Source: a virus
Length of the DNA: 22,069 nt
Reading direction: 5' to 3' (one strand)
IMG/VR virus record: IMGVR_UViG_3300013133_000784
Span: 1-22,069 of that record
Positions within the stretch are counted from its first letter, which is position 1, and every line of letters starts with the position of its first letter. The notes under the pieces are model-generated. The model searched no databases, had not been told where the DNA came from, and saw nothing but the letters and a program-made list of their open reading frames with translations. Shown here piece after piece: positions 6,171-13,347 of the stretch. A program made the position numbers and the translations under genes.

Positions 6171-7055
6171 TCAGGCCAGCGAGCGTCTCATCTCAGCGGC
6201 CAGGTCTCCATCGCCATCTGCATCACCGGACCACTCCGTGGTAGTGGCTGCTGCACTCTTCACGTTGGTCCTGCCGCCACCCGAAGAAGTGGATGCTGGA
6301 AGCGCAGCCTTGAACGCACCGCCAGGTCCCTCAGAGAGGAGCTTGGACATTTCGTCCACAGGCTGGAAACGCCCGATGCTGGAAAGGTCAGGAAGCGTGA
6401 ACTCAGGCGGAAGCGGAGCCTTGGTCTTCTTGAGATCCGGCTGCACCGTGTAGCGCGTGAGCATCTTGTTCTTGTTACCGTGCTTCGTGAGGATGATGTT
6501 GTGGCCTTCCTCACGGTTGGTGATGTCCATCTCGTTCGTCAGGATGATCGAAGCCACCTGCTCGTAGATGGTCGTGGTCGCAGCGTACACCTGGACCTTG
6601 GGGTCGCCGACCTCGAAGGGTGCTTCCTTCTCAGGACGCTCCTTCTTCCAGTCCGCCACGTCCTTCGCCGTGTAGACGGGATCCGCGAGGTCCACGATGG
6701 ACATCAGGTACGCCACCTTCGCATGAAGGTCCTTAGCGAGTTCCTGGGCCTTCACGTCCGACTTCTGGTTCTTGAGCATGTCCACGAAGTCACAGATCGG
6801 ACAGTCGTTGTCCTCTGCGCCAGGCGTCTTCTTCGGACAGAGAATGGGTCCACTCTCCTCCGTGACGTTCCAGTGCTGCCACACCTCACGCCAGAACGAA
6901 CCGGCGAACTCACCCTCTTCGGTCCAGGGAGGCAGGATGCGAATGCGGTTGACGCCATCTTGTGGCCTCCAGAACTTCATTCCGGGTCCACCGCGCGTGG
7001 TTCGTGCCTGTACCTCTGCCTGTGCCTTACGAAGCTTTGCTAGATCTAGTCCCAT
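6171..7055 (-). CDS. ssb: gp32-like single-stranded DNA-binding protein
   Basis: 294-residue protein with the layout of T4 gp32 (301 aa). A basic N-terminal region (about 5-22) may serve cooperative binding. The core contains a zinc site H61-x11-C73-x11-C85-x2-C88, very close to the His-x12-Cys-x9-Cys-x2-Cys of gp32. The C-terminal part is low-complexity (Ser/Gly/Ala/Thr, about 250-275) and then contains an acidic D-A-D-G-D-G-D-L, the usual partner-recruiting tail, ending atypically in M-R-R-S-L-A. It coats ssDNA and organises polymerase, helicase and recombinase. The neighbours RecA and the UvsY-like candidate fit. The ATG at 7055 has GGAGAG upstream. The preceding 80-nt gap carries a possible pseudoknot. 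Confidence 0.88.
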   Translation of the reverse strand: MGLDLAKLRKAQAEVQARTTRGGPGMKFWRPQDGVNRIRILPPWTEEGEFAGSFWREVWQHWNVTEESGPILCPKKTPGAEDNDCPICDFVDMLKNQKSDVKAQELAKDLHAKVAYLMSIVDLADPVYTAKDVADWKKERPEKEAPFEVGDPKVQVYAATTTIYEQVASIILTNEMDITNREEGHNIILTKHGNKNKMLTRYTVQPDLKKTKAPLPPEFTLPDLSSIGRFQPVDEMSKLLSEGPGGAFKAALPASTSSGGGRTNVKSAAATTTEWSGDADGDGDLAAEMRRSLA

Positions 7056-7086
7056 GTTCTCTCCATTTCACTTTGTTGCTACCGTT

Positions 7087-7135
7087 GTGGTAGGAATTGT
7101 TTAGAACCAATAGCCTACCACGCTGTAAGCTATTG
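7087..7135 (-). promoter_or_regulatory. H-type RNA pseudoknot candidate in the ssb leader
   Basis: In RNA order: CAATAGC (7135-7129), loop TTACAGC (7128-7122), GTGGTAG (7121-7115), GCTATTG (7114-7108), loop GTTCTAAACAATT (7107-7095), then CTACCAC (7093-7087) after one extra C. Stem 1 pairs the first arm with the third (7 bp) and stem 2 the second with the fourth (7 bp, possibly 8 with base 7114 switched). No nucleotide separates the second and third arms, so the stems can stack as in a classical H-type pseudoknot. A 31-nt A-rich, apparently unstructured stretch follows up to the ssb ATG. T4 gene 32 has the same order of parts, bound by its own SSB. Confidence 0.6.
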
Positions 7136-7139
7136 TCAA
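7112..7139 (-). promoter_or_regulatory. Promoter-like boxes before ssb, overlapped by inverted repeats
   Basis: TTGACA (7139-7134), 16 bp, TAGGCT (7117-7112). The minus-35 box overlaps the TGA stop of the UvsY-like gene. The minus-10 box keeps only the T, A and final T of the consensus. A 7-bp inverted repeat (7108-7114 with 7129-7135) covers the spacer and the edges of both boxes, as an operator would. Transcription would begin near 7105, downstream of most of the pseudoknot, so promoter and pseudoknot are competing or alternative readings of the same bases. Confidence 0.4.
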
Positions 7140-7627
7140 CCCCGGCCTTGCATTTCACGTCCCAACACTGTTGCGTCGGCACGGAACTCTGAACGTTGAT
7201 TCGCGCCTAGCGAGATCAACATTTCCTTGCGCGCTGCCATCGAATCGCGAGCAGCCTTTAGCAGGCCAAGCTGCTTCTCTGCATCCGTCGCTTCGTTCTG
7301 GAGCGCCACATAGCGGTCATCAGTGATGACCATGTTCTCGATCATCTTCTCAGTCGTCTTCACCCCATGCATTTCGCCACGCTTCTCTGCATCCAGAACA
7401 GCGTACATGCGCTTGAGGTCGATGTCGAAACGGCGTACCTTGTCGGCCGCAAGCTCATAGCAAGTCGCGTAGTACGCGAATCGCTCCGAGTGCTCGGCGA
7501 ACTCACCACTCAGGTCACCCCTGTTGATGAACAAGTGCTCATCGAGGTGCGAGGTGTAGTCCACTGATCCGACTGTATGTGTTGGTACTAGCTCGTTCAA
7601 GGTTGGCGCATCTACTACATCAGTCAT
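7136..7627 (-). CDS. Possible UvsY-like recombination mediator, 163 aa
   Basis: Not identified with certainty. The protein is soluble and helical. Residues about 65-155 have the pattern K-x-T-E-K-M-I-E-N-x-V-x-x-D-x-x-Y ... A-x-x-x-L-x-x-L-K-x-A-x-D-S-M-A-x-R-x-x-M-L. This resembles in spacing the region of T4 UvsY where a charged segment (S-E-M-K-T-V-L-S-A-D-K-D) is followed by a long helix with A-I-K-S-R-x-x-x-I-K. Its place directly upstream of ssb and recA is where a loader of recombinase onto SSB-coated DNA would be expected. The ATG at 7627 has GGAG 5 nt upstream, and a promoter-like pair precedes it. It could also be an unrelated phage helical protein; a profile search would decide. 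Confidence 0.5.
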   Translation of the reverse strand: MTDVVDAPTLNELVPTHTVGSVDYTSHLDEHLFINRGDLSGEFAEHSERFAYYATCYELAADKVRRFDIDLKRMYAVLDAEKRGEMHGVKTTEKMIENMVITDDRYVALQNEATDAEKQLGLLKAARDSMAARKEMLISLGANQRSEFRADATVLGREMQGRG

Positions 7628-7645
7628 CGTTTCTCCGTTTCCGGC

Positions 7646-7673
7646 ACTCTAGCAGGCCAGGGGTGCGTGTCAA
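7646..7673 (-). promoter_or_regulatory. Sigma-70-like promoter upstream of the UvsY-like/ssb/recA genes
   Basis: TTGACA (7673-7668, perfect minus-35 consensus), 16 bp, TAGAGT (7651-7646). It lies in the 56-bp gap between the UvsY-like gene and the polymerase gene and points into ssb and recA. Transcription would start about 7639, close to the ribosome binding site, giving a very short leader. A second pair with the same 16-bp spacing precedes ssb. Spacing is 1 bp shorter than the usual optimum. Confidence 0.55.
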
Positions 7674-7683
7674 CAGTAATACG

Positions 7684-9879
7684 TCAGGCGATGTGCAGGC
7701 TCTTCTTCGCGCCCCACGACTCAGTAGACGAGGAGAATTCAGCCGTGATGGGCACGGAGAACTTCCAGTCTTCCATGGCCTTCTTGATCAGTGGAAGCAG
7801 GTACATCTCGTCCTTGTGGACATAGAGTTGGATCTCGTCATGGACAAAGTTAACGAGCTTGGTGCGCTTGCCCTTCAAGAGACTGTGAACTCGGACAACT
7901 GCGATCTTGAAGAGATCAGCCGCCGTGCCCTGAATCAGGAAATTGACGCCCTGTCTTTGAGCACGCGCTTCCAGCCAGAAGAGGGACTCGTCCTTCAAAA
8001 GCTTTCGTGCCTTGGCATGTGGGAGATGTCGCACACGACCGAAGTAGTTGGACAGTTCCCCGGCCAGTTTGACAGTGCGGTTGCCCTGGTTGATGAAACG
8101 CTTGACGCCGACGTACTTGTCCAAGTACATGTCGATGAAGCTCTGGCACACAGTGACCCAGTCATCGTCGCTGTAGTTGAGGTACTTCTCTGGACGCTTG
8201 ATCTGCTCCGAGAGACCAGGCGCACCTACGCCGTAGATGATGCCGAAGTTGATGCGCTTGGCAACACCACGGAGCAAGGAATACTCCTTGTACTTCGGGT
8301 GGCTCTCGTCCTTGAGAACCTCGGTGATTTCATCGATGTCCAGTCCGAACATTTCGCAGAACGTGCGGGTGTGGATGTCCTGTCCCTTGCGGTAAGCATC
8401 CAGCAACAACTCATCCTGTGAGTAGTGTGCGGTGAGGCGCACCTCGATCTGAGAGTAGTCGGCGAAGACGTAGAGGTAGTCAGGATCCCACGGCACGAAA
8501 GCTTTGCGGATGGTCTTGTCCTGTGCCGGGATGTTCTGGAGGTTAGGGTCCTGCGAGGACATACGACCAGTACTCACGTTCTGGTTGAACGAGCAGTGGA
8601 GCACGTTGTCCTTGGAGGTCTTCTCCAGGATGCCGTCTACGTAGGTGCCCTTGATCTTGGTAATCTCTCGGAGCTTGAGGATATCCTTGACTACCTCATG
8701 CTTATTCTTGAGCTTCTCCAAGACCTTCTTGTCGAGGGCGTATCGCTTGGCTTCCTCGTTCTCAGCGTCCTCGGTCGCCTCCGTGAACTTGGTGAACTCC
8801 ACGCCCTGAGCCTGTAGTGCGGCGACAAGCTGCGGTACGGACCCAAGGTTGATGTTACCTAGCACGTTCTTGATCTTGTCCGTGAGCTCGATGATCTGGT
8901 TGTTGAGTTCTTCACCCGCTACGAGCAGGTGCTGCGTATTGATGCGAACGCCATGCTCCTCAGCTTCAAACAGTGCTCGAAGCAGGCGCATCTCGTTCTT
9001 GTACAGCGCGGTGAGTCCAGGCGTCCAGTCGATGTTCTTGACACAGTATTCGTACAGGCGATAGGTCAGGAACGTATCGAGGGCGGCGTACTCGGTCATT
9101 AGACTGACGGGGACGTATCCATAGTGGATCTCTTCCTTGCCAGCCTTTGCGTACTTGTGGTCCTTGAGAAGCGTTTCAGCGATGTGCTTCTTCAACTCAG
9201 GACGCTTCATGTGCTGGTAGGCCAGATCCTTGGACAAGCGATCGGCTTCAGCCATGACCAGCTTGCGGAAGAACGCCCTGCGGAGCTTGGACTCCTTGGT
9301 GCGCCAGTCACCAATCAGCTTCTCCTTGGCGTTGGCGGACCCGTCCACCAAGCCTTTGTGCCAGCGACCCATGTCATCCTTCCATCCGGAAGCGATGGTC
9401 TTGAGGGCACCAGGCGCGTTCTCGTCATGGAAGTGCCACAGGATGCGGGTGTCGTGAATGCTGCACTTGATGTCTACACCCTCTCTGGCATAGAAGTGCA
9501 TATCGAACTTGCCGTGGTGCCACACCGTGGTGCGTTTGGGGTTGCTGAAGAACTGCTGCAAGTCGGCACGGATGTCGTCCATGCTCAACTGGGACGGAGG
9601 CAGGCCATCCTGTAGGGACTCCTCGTGCCTGCACGCCACGTAGAAGTGCGTGTTCTTCCAGCCAAAGCTCAGGCCGATGATGTGGTGTCCGGAATACCAG
9701 TAGAACCCGGTGGTTTCCGTGTCACACGCAACGAGATCCTGCTGTTCGAGCAGCTTGTAGAAGTTGTCCCACTCGGACTTCGTGTGCACGAGGTAAAGCT
9801 TTGAGCCACCTACACCACGCCAGCAGTTGTGGATGAGCCCATTCAGGTCTTCCGTAGGCAGAGTAAGGTCACTTAGCAT
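7684..9879 (-). CDS. polA: Family A DNA polymerase with 3'-5' proofreading exonuclease
   Basis: 731 residues, the replicative polymerase. The exonuclease domain comes first: Exo I D-T-E-T-T-G at 53-58, Exo II H-H-G-K-F-D at 121-126 and Exo III Y-x-x-x-D ending at D268, with an insert of about 100 residues between Exo II and III. The polymerase domain has motif A D-Y-S-Q-I-E-V-R at 474-481, motif B R-G-V-A-K-R-I-N-F-G-I-I-Y-G at 537-550 and motif C F-V-H-D-E-I-Q at 678-684; all catalytic acids are present. The O-helix position that is Phe762 in E. coli Pol I is Phe here (F545). There is no 5' nuclease domain, as is usual for phage enzymes. The ATG at 9879 overlaps the upstream gene by 11 bp and has AGGA 5 nt before it. 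Confidence 0.97.
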   Translation of the reverse strand: MLSDLTLPTEDLNGLIHNCWRGVGGSKLYLVHTKSEWDNFYKLLEQQDLVACDTETTGFYWYSGHHIIGLSFGWKNTHFYVACRHEESLQDGLPPSQLSMDDIRADLQQFFSNPKRTTVWHHGKFDMHFYAREGVDIKCSIHDTRILWHFHDENAPGALKTIASGWKDDMGRWHKGLVDGSANAKEKLIGDWRTKESKLRRAFFRKLVMAEADRLSKDLAYQHMKRPELKKHIAETLLKDHKYAKAGKEEIHYGYVPVSLMTEYAALDTFLTYRLYEYCVKNIDWTPGLTALYKNEMRLLRALFEAEEHGVRINTQHLLVAGEELNNQIIELTDKIKNVLGNINLGSVPQLVAALQAQGVEFTKFTEATEDAENEEAKRYALDKKVLEKLKNKHEVVKDILKLREITKIKGTYVDGILEKTSKDNVLHCSFNQNVSTGRMSSQDPNLQNIPAQDKTIRKAFVPWDPDYLYVFADYSQIEVRLTAHYSQDELLLDAYRKGQDIHTRTFCEMFGLDIDEITEVLKDESHPKYKEYSLLRGVAKRINFGIIYGVGAPGLSEQIKRPEKYLNYSDDDWVTVCQSFIDMYLDKYVGVKRFINQGNRTVKLAGELSNYFGRVRHLPHAKARKLLKDESLFWLEARAQRQGVNFLIQGTAADLFKIAVVRVHSLLKGKRTKLVNFVHDEIQLYVHKDEMYLLPLIKKAMEDWKFSVPITAEFSSSTESWGAKKSLHIA

Positions 9880-10561
9880 TCGGGTCCTTGTCGCGTTCGC
9901 GTGCGGCGTAGAAACGAGTGACTGGGTCTAGGCTTTCCGTTCCCTGTCGCATACCTTCGGTGATTCGAGGATCACCGACACAGGTGTATGTGCGGCATGT
10001 GATAGGACGGATATCGTAGATTCCGCAACGCTTCTCGGGGGTTAGGAACGGGCAGGGTTCACCGACCTTGCCTTCCAGGAAGTGAGCAGCCTTGCCTATG
10101 TCTTGTGGTGCGTTGAACATGGCAACGGTCAGATACTGGCTCTTTAGCTGCTTGAACATCTCAGGAGTCAACTCGATGGCAGCATCTCCGTAGAGGCCGC
10201 TATCGTACTCCTCCTTCGTGATGTTCACGGTAAACACATAGCAGCAAGCGCCCGTCTTGCATGACTCGCACGGGGGCTTCTTGGCCTCGGGGATAGGCGG
10301 CACTCTATCGTGCAGCACGCGTAGGTGCATCTGCTTTTTCGTCTTCTTGACGACATCGCTGTGCGCCACCTTGGGACGCTGAATCTTCTCCAAGCCAAGC
10401 GTGCGCTTCTCAACCACGGGTGCAGGCAGTGGGACGTTCGTTGCGTGCGCCTCCACGCTGAACGGCGTGTTTGGAAACTTACCCTCCGCCGCTAGCTTCT
10501 GGACGTGGGTAGGCTTCAACACCGCGATGTGTACTGGCTTCTTGAGTACGTCCTCTCCCAT
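9869..10561 (-). CDS. YkgJ/CxxCxxCC-type metal-binding protein, 230 aa
   Basis: The C-terminal half has the signature of the putative zinc- or iron-chelating CxxCxxCC family (Pfam PF03692, YkgJ-like): C98-x2-C101-x4-C106-C107, then C170-P-F-L, R-C179-x-I-Y-x-x-R-P and C189-R-x-Y-x-C194. The first 90 residues are basic and proline-rich without recognisable domains and may be a linker or DNA-binding tail. The biochemical role of the family is not firmly known; the eight cysteines suggest a metal or iron-sulphur site. Here it sits between a zinc ribbon gene (TAATG overlap of stop and start) and DNA polymerase (11-bp overlap), so it is translated with replication proteins. A role in modifying or assisting polymerase is only a guess. 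Confidence 0.8.
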   Translation of the reverse strand: MGEDVLKKPVHIAVLKPTHVQKLAAEGKFPNTPFSVEAHATNVPLPAPVVEKRTLGLEKIQRPKVAHSDVVKKTKKQMHLRVLHDRVPPIPEAKKPPCESCKTGACCYVFTVNITKEEYDSGLYGDAAIELTPEMFKQLKSQYLTVAMFNAPQDIGKAAHFLEGKVGEPCPFLTPEKRCGIYDIRPITCRTYTCVGDPRITEGMRQGTESLDPVTRFYAARERDKDPNAK

Positions 10562-10839
10562 TACTTCTTCTTTCCGGTAATGTGACGACTCATCTTCATG
10601 GACGTTGGGTCCTGCTTGAGCATCTTCCGCGTATGGTCACGCGAACGCTTCCTCAAGCTCTTAGCTTGGTCGTCCTTACTCAACAATGAGTACGAAGCTA
10701 CGTTCGTAGCGGACAGGATGTAGTCGTTGGTCGCGCCGCAGCTTGGACAGGTGCTCTTCTGGTCCGACCCGCTTTGAACGATGTCGTCCCACTCATGTCC
10801 ACAAGTTTCGCACCGGTAGTCTCGACTGATCCAACCCAT
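10561..10839 (-). CDS. Small zinc ribbon protein (FmdB-like N-terminus), 92 aa
   Basis: Starts M-G-W-I-S-R-D-Y-R-C-E-T-C-G-H-E-W: C10-x2-C13 followed by C31-x2-C34 (C-P-S-C-G) makes a four-cysteine zinc ribbon like that of FmdB-type regulatory proteins. The remainder is very basic (K-R-S-R-D-H-T-R-K, ending G-K-K-K), consistent with nucleic acid binding. The start at 10839 has AGGAGAG just upstream and the stop shares bases with the next start (TAATG). Its 5' end overlaps the end of the 167-aa ORF by 47 bp in another frame. It could be a phage transcription factor or a replication accessory. Confidence 0.8.
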   Translation of the reverse strand: MGWISRDYRCETCGHEWDDIVQSGSDQKSTCPSCGATNDYILSATNVASYSLLSKDDQAKSLRKRSRDHTRKMLKQDPTSMKMSRHITGKKK

Positions 10840-11296
10840 ACACTCTCCTGACCGCGTCCACTAGTGCGTACGCATGAAACCTTTGCCAAACTCGGATGCG
10901 CTTAGTAAGCGGCTTGCATTTTCGCTGATTGCCCGGAGGTACATCTTCTACCGTAGAGAACTTGACGGCGGTAGAAAGGTAGCCAGCCAATGGCTCACTC
11001 AGGTCTACATAGCAGTGCTTCGAGGCATCCGTCCAGATTCGCATGACCTTCTGCCCACCAATGAGCAGGAGATGGGAACTGCTGGCCGAAGCCCACAGCA
11101 CAAGACCCAGTGCGCCATACCGCTTTTGGAACGCGTCAACGCCACGATGATGCCATCGTAGGGGAAGTCGTCCGTCACCGGGTAGCTTCTCAAGAACCGC
11201 TGTCAGAACATGGTCTGCTTTGCGGCCCTGATTCACATACCCAGTGCGGGCGTACTTGTAGTCGTCTTCTAGCTCTAGGTCAACGGTTGTCGCCAC
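10793..11296 (-). CDS. Hypothetical protein, about 167 aa (start uncertain)
   Basis: Unrecognised. The likely product starts V-A-T-T-V-D-L-E-L-E-D-D-Y-K-Y at a GTG (11296) that overlaps the mazG end by 17 bp. The body looks like a folded domain (R-W-H-H-R-G-V-D-A-F-Q-K-R-Y-G, then L-L-L-I-G-G-Q-K-V-M-R-I-W-T-D-A), and the end is basic (K-P-L-T-K-R-I-R-V-W-Q-R-F). The frame is open further upstream, and another GTG at 11314 is preceded by AAGGAG but only 1 nt away, so the true start is unclear. The C-terminus overlaps the zinc ribbon gene by 47 bp, more than is typical here. No other plausible gene fills this 440-bp space. Confidence 0.6.
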   Translation of the reverse strand: MATTVDLELEDDYKYARTGYVNQGRKADHVLTAVLEKLPGDGRLPLRWHHRGVDAFQKRYGALGLVLWASASSSHLLLIGGQKVMRIWTDASKHCYVDLSEPLAGYLSTAVKFSTVEDVPPGNQRKCKPLTKRIRVWQRFHAYALVDAVRRVYGLDQSRLPVRNLWT

Positions 11297-11621
11297 TGCC
11301 CTGGAGTGTGCCACGCTCCTTGCGACTTCGCAACTTCTCGACGTTCGTTTCCACGACCTCCTGGGACGAGAAGCCAAGCTCCGAGCAGAGACGGGCCAGG
11401 TACCAGTAGACATCGCCAAGCTCGTACTTGAGCGCGGCACGGGACTGATCGTCCATCACGCCATTCTTGTCCCTGAGAACCTTCTTGACCTTCTCCGCAA
11501 CCTCCCCTGCTTCGCCGCAGAGACCAAGGGCCGGATAGATGAAGTTGGAACCCCTGTTGGGGTAAACCGCCGTCGTGCCCACAAACTCCTGGTAACCATC
11601 AAAGTCGATCTTCTCTGCCAT
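11280..11621 (-). CDS. mazG: MazG-like nucleoside triphosphate pyrophosphohydrolase
   Basis: 113-residue all-alpha NTP pyrophosphohydrolase, which hydrolyses (d)NTPs to monophosphates. The metal site is visible as G-E-A-G-E-V-A-E-K (about 35-43) and, later, E-L-G-D-V-Y-W-Y-L (about 67-75), the E-x-x-E ... E-x-x-D arrangement of the family; the C-terminal N-x-x-K-L-R-S-R-K-E-R-G segment matches the usual substrate-side loop. Phage MazG enzymes have been proposed to adjust nucleotide pools or host alarmone levels. Strong ribosome binding site GGAGGAG precedes the ATG at 11621. Upstream is the VWA gene, 17 bp away. Confidence 0.9.
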   Translation of the reverse strand: MAEKIDFDGYQEFVGTTAVYPNRGSNFIYPALGLCGEAGEVAEKVKKVLRDKNGVMDDQSRAALKYELGDVYWYLARLCSELGFSSQEVVETNVEKLRSRKERGTLQGSGDNR

Positions 11622-11638
11622 GTCTCCTCCAGTTCAAA

Positions 11639-13345
11639 TCACTTGGCTCTTACGCCCTTCCTAAGCATGCCATCGAGAACCTTTAGTGGTTCCTTAGCAA
11701 GGTCATCCAGCTTCTGGATAACTACAGAGTTGGGATAGTATTGTTTCACCGCACTGTCCTGGATGCCAAATGCCACCACCTCTACCCCAGCAGCGGCGGC
11801 GGAAGCGACGACAGCGTGCAGATGCTGCTGACAGCGACCCAGATGGCCGTAGCCCGGATACGGCATCCCGTCGTTCAGGACGAAGAGAATCTTTCGCTTC
11901 TCCTTGCGCGCAAGGAGCCTGCGAACGCCATGCTTCACGGACTCCGCGTCCAACGTGTTGTTCCTGACGTTGCGCTGGGAACCAGCGAGCCGGACTGCGC
12001 CCTTCTCCCAAGATTCCCCGAAGTCTCGGTAGTAGCGGATCCAGAGGTGACTCCACCGCGCATACGGAGACGAGTCAGGAGGTGACTGCTTTGGTGACTC
12101 AGTCGAGTACCCGTACACGGCGAAAGGTACACGCAAGGTATTCAACGCATCCCCCATGACGATAGCAGCCTCGCCAGCCAACTCTAGCTTCCGACCATCC
12201 ATAGAGCCAGAATGGTCGATCGCCATACACACAGCCGTGTCCAGATGGATCTTGTCCGACAACTGTTTGTACACATCGTTGCTGGTGCCCATGATAGCAT
12301 GGTGCAGCCTGCGTGCGTCGATCTTACCCTCTTCCTTGCCGCCCACCCAACGACGCCTAGACTGAGCGCGCAAAGAATTGACCAGGCGGATGCGGATTAC
12401 GCCTGTGAGTTCACGCGCCTCGTCGCGCAAGGTATTCAGCCTGCGTCCATTCATCGAGAGGTTGTTGTCAGGTATGGACGCCACCGTGTCACCTGCGGTG
12501 GAGTACACGATGTACGTGTTGTCTCCCGTAAGTCCGTGCTGGTATCCGCTAGCTCCCGCACTGCGCTTTCCGCGTCCATGCTCGACCACCATAGCCGCTG
12601 CCGTCTGTCCGAGCATCTCACCAAGCTGCTCTTTGGACACAAGCGTGACCTTCACGGGCGTACCACCCGAAGCCATCGTGGCGGCGTTCTTACGCTTCTG
12701 CTCTTCCCGCTTCTTGTTCTCTTCCTCCTCTTCCTCGGCGAACTCCTTGATGACCTCGTACATGCGAAGCCCTGCGTCGATTGCCAGGTCCGTGGAAGTA
12801 ATTTTGCTGTGCGGACCCACTGCCTGAACGCAGTCAGCGACAAGCTGACGGGTCTTGGGGTCCACGGCATTCCAGAAGTCCGTCTCATCCCCGTAGGAGA
12901 TGTAGTTGCCATACGTGGCACAGGCGCGCATGAACTGCTTTACGGAGTTCCAGTTCTTCGCAATCAGTGGCATGAGCCAGTCGTTGGATGCGCGCAGGTT
13001 AGCTGCTGAGCCGGGGAAGATTCCACAGATTGCAGATTCGATTCGGATGTCTTCAATCACGTTGATGCAGTGGAACTGCGTCTGTGTAGGAACAGGATTG
13101 CGCGCTCGCAGGGCTTTGAAGTCCGTGAACAAGACGTGACCCGTCTCATGGTCTAGGAACCCATGAATAGCCTCAAGTAGTTCATCAGGGGCATCGGGCG
13201 GAAGTGTGGGCAGATAGATGGTATTGCCATCCGTCTTACACTCACCTGGCCGCCAAACTACGTTGATGCCAAACTGCTGTGACAATAGCCTCGCAGTTCG
13301 CTCAACCGTAGTTTCGGTGAGTCTGATTTTGCGCGCGTTGTCCAT
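11639..13345 (-). CDS. cobT: CobT-like VWA-domain protein with HExxH motif
   Basis: 568 residues, partner of the AAA+ ATPase upstream. The N-terminal part has L-D-H-E-T-G-H (HExxH, about 66-70) and then N-V-I-E-D-I-R-I-E (about 95-103), the order seen in zinc metallopeptidase-like domains. A long acidic/basic charged linker follows (E-E-E-E-E-E-N-K-K-R-E-E, about 204-216). The C-terminal VWA domain carries a MIDAS D-H-S-G-S-M-D-G (377-384) and a later V-L-N-D-G-M-P. CobT with CobS forms the chelatase of cobalamin synthesis, but such pairs are common in phages lacking cobalamin genes and probably remodel some other target. The ATG at 13345 has AGGA 7 nt upstream; a GTG at 13351 fits worse. Confidence 0.85.
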   Translation of the reverse strand: MDNARKIRLTETTVERTARLLSQQFGINVVWRPGECKTDGNTIYLPTLPPDAPDELLEAIHGFLDHETGHVLFTDFKALRARNPVPTQTQFHCINVIEDIRIESAICGIFPGSAANLRASNDWLMPLIAKNWNSVKQFMRACATYGNYISYGDETDFWNAVDPKTRQLVADCVQAVGPHSKITSTDLAIDAGLRMYEVIKEFAEEEEEENKKREEQKRKNAATMASGGTPVKVTLVSKEQLGEMLGQTAAAMVVEHGRGKRSAGASGYQHGLTGDNTYIVYSTAGDTVASIPDNNLSMNGRRLNTLRDEARELTGVIRIRLVNSLRAQSRRRWVGGKEEGKIDARRLHHAIMGTSNDVYKQLSDKIHLDTAVCMAIDHSGSMDGRKLELAGEAAIVMGDALNTLRVPFAVYGYSTESPKQSPPDSSPYARWSHLWIRYYRDFGESWEKGAVRLAGSQRNVRNNTLDAESVKHGVRRLLARKEKRKILFVLNDGMPYPGYGHLGRCQQHLHAVVASAAAAGVEVVAFGIQDSAVKQYYPNSVVIQKLDDLAKEPLKVLDGMLRKGVRAK

Positions 13346-13347
13346 GC

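Noticed and set aside
6141-7043. 300-residue open frame on the plus strand
   Set aside because: Antisense shadow of the gp32-like ssb gene; low-complexity Arg/Leu/Val composition typical of such shadows.
7579-8421. 280-residue open frame on the plus strand
   Set aside because: Antisense to DNA polymerase motifs A to C; no independent support.
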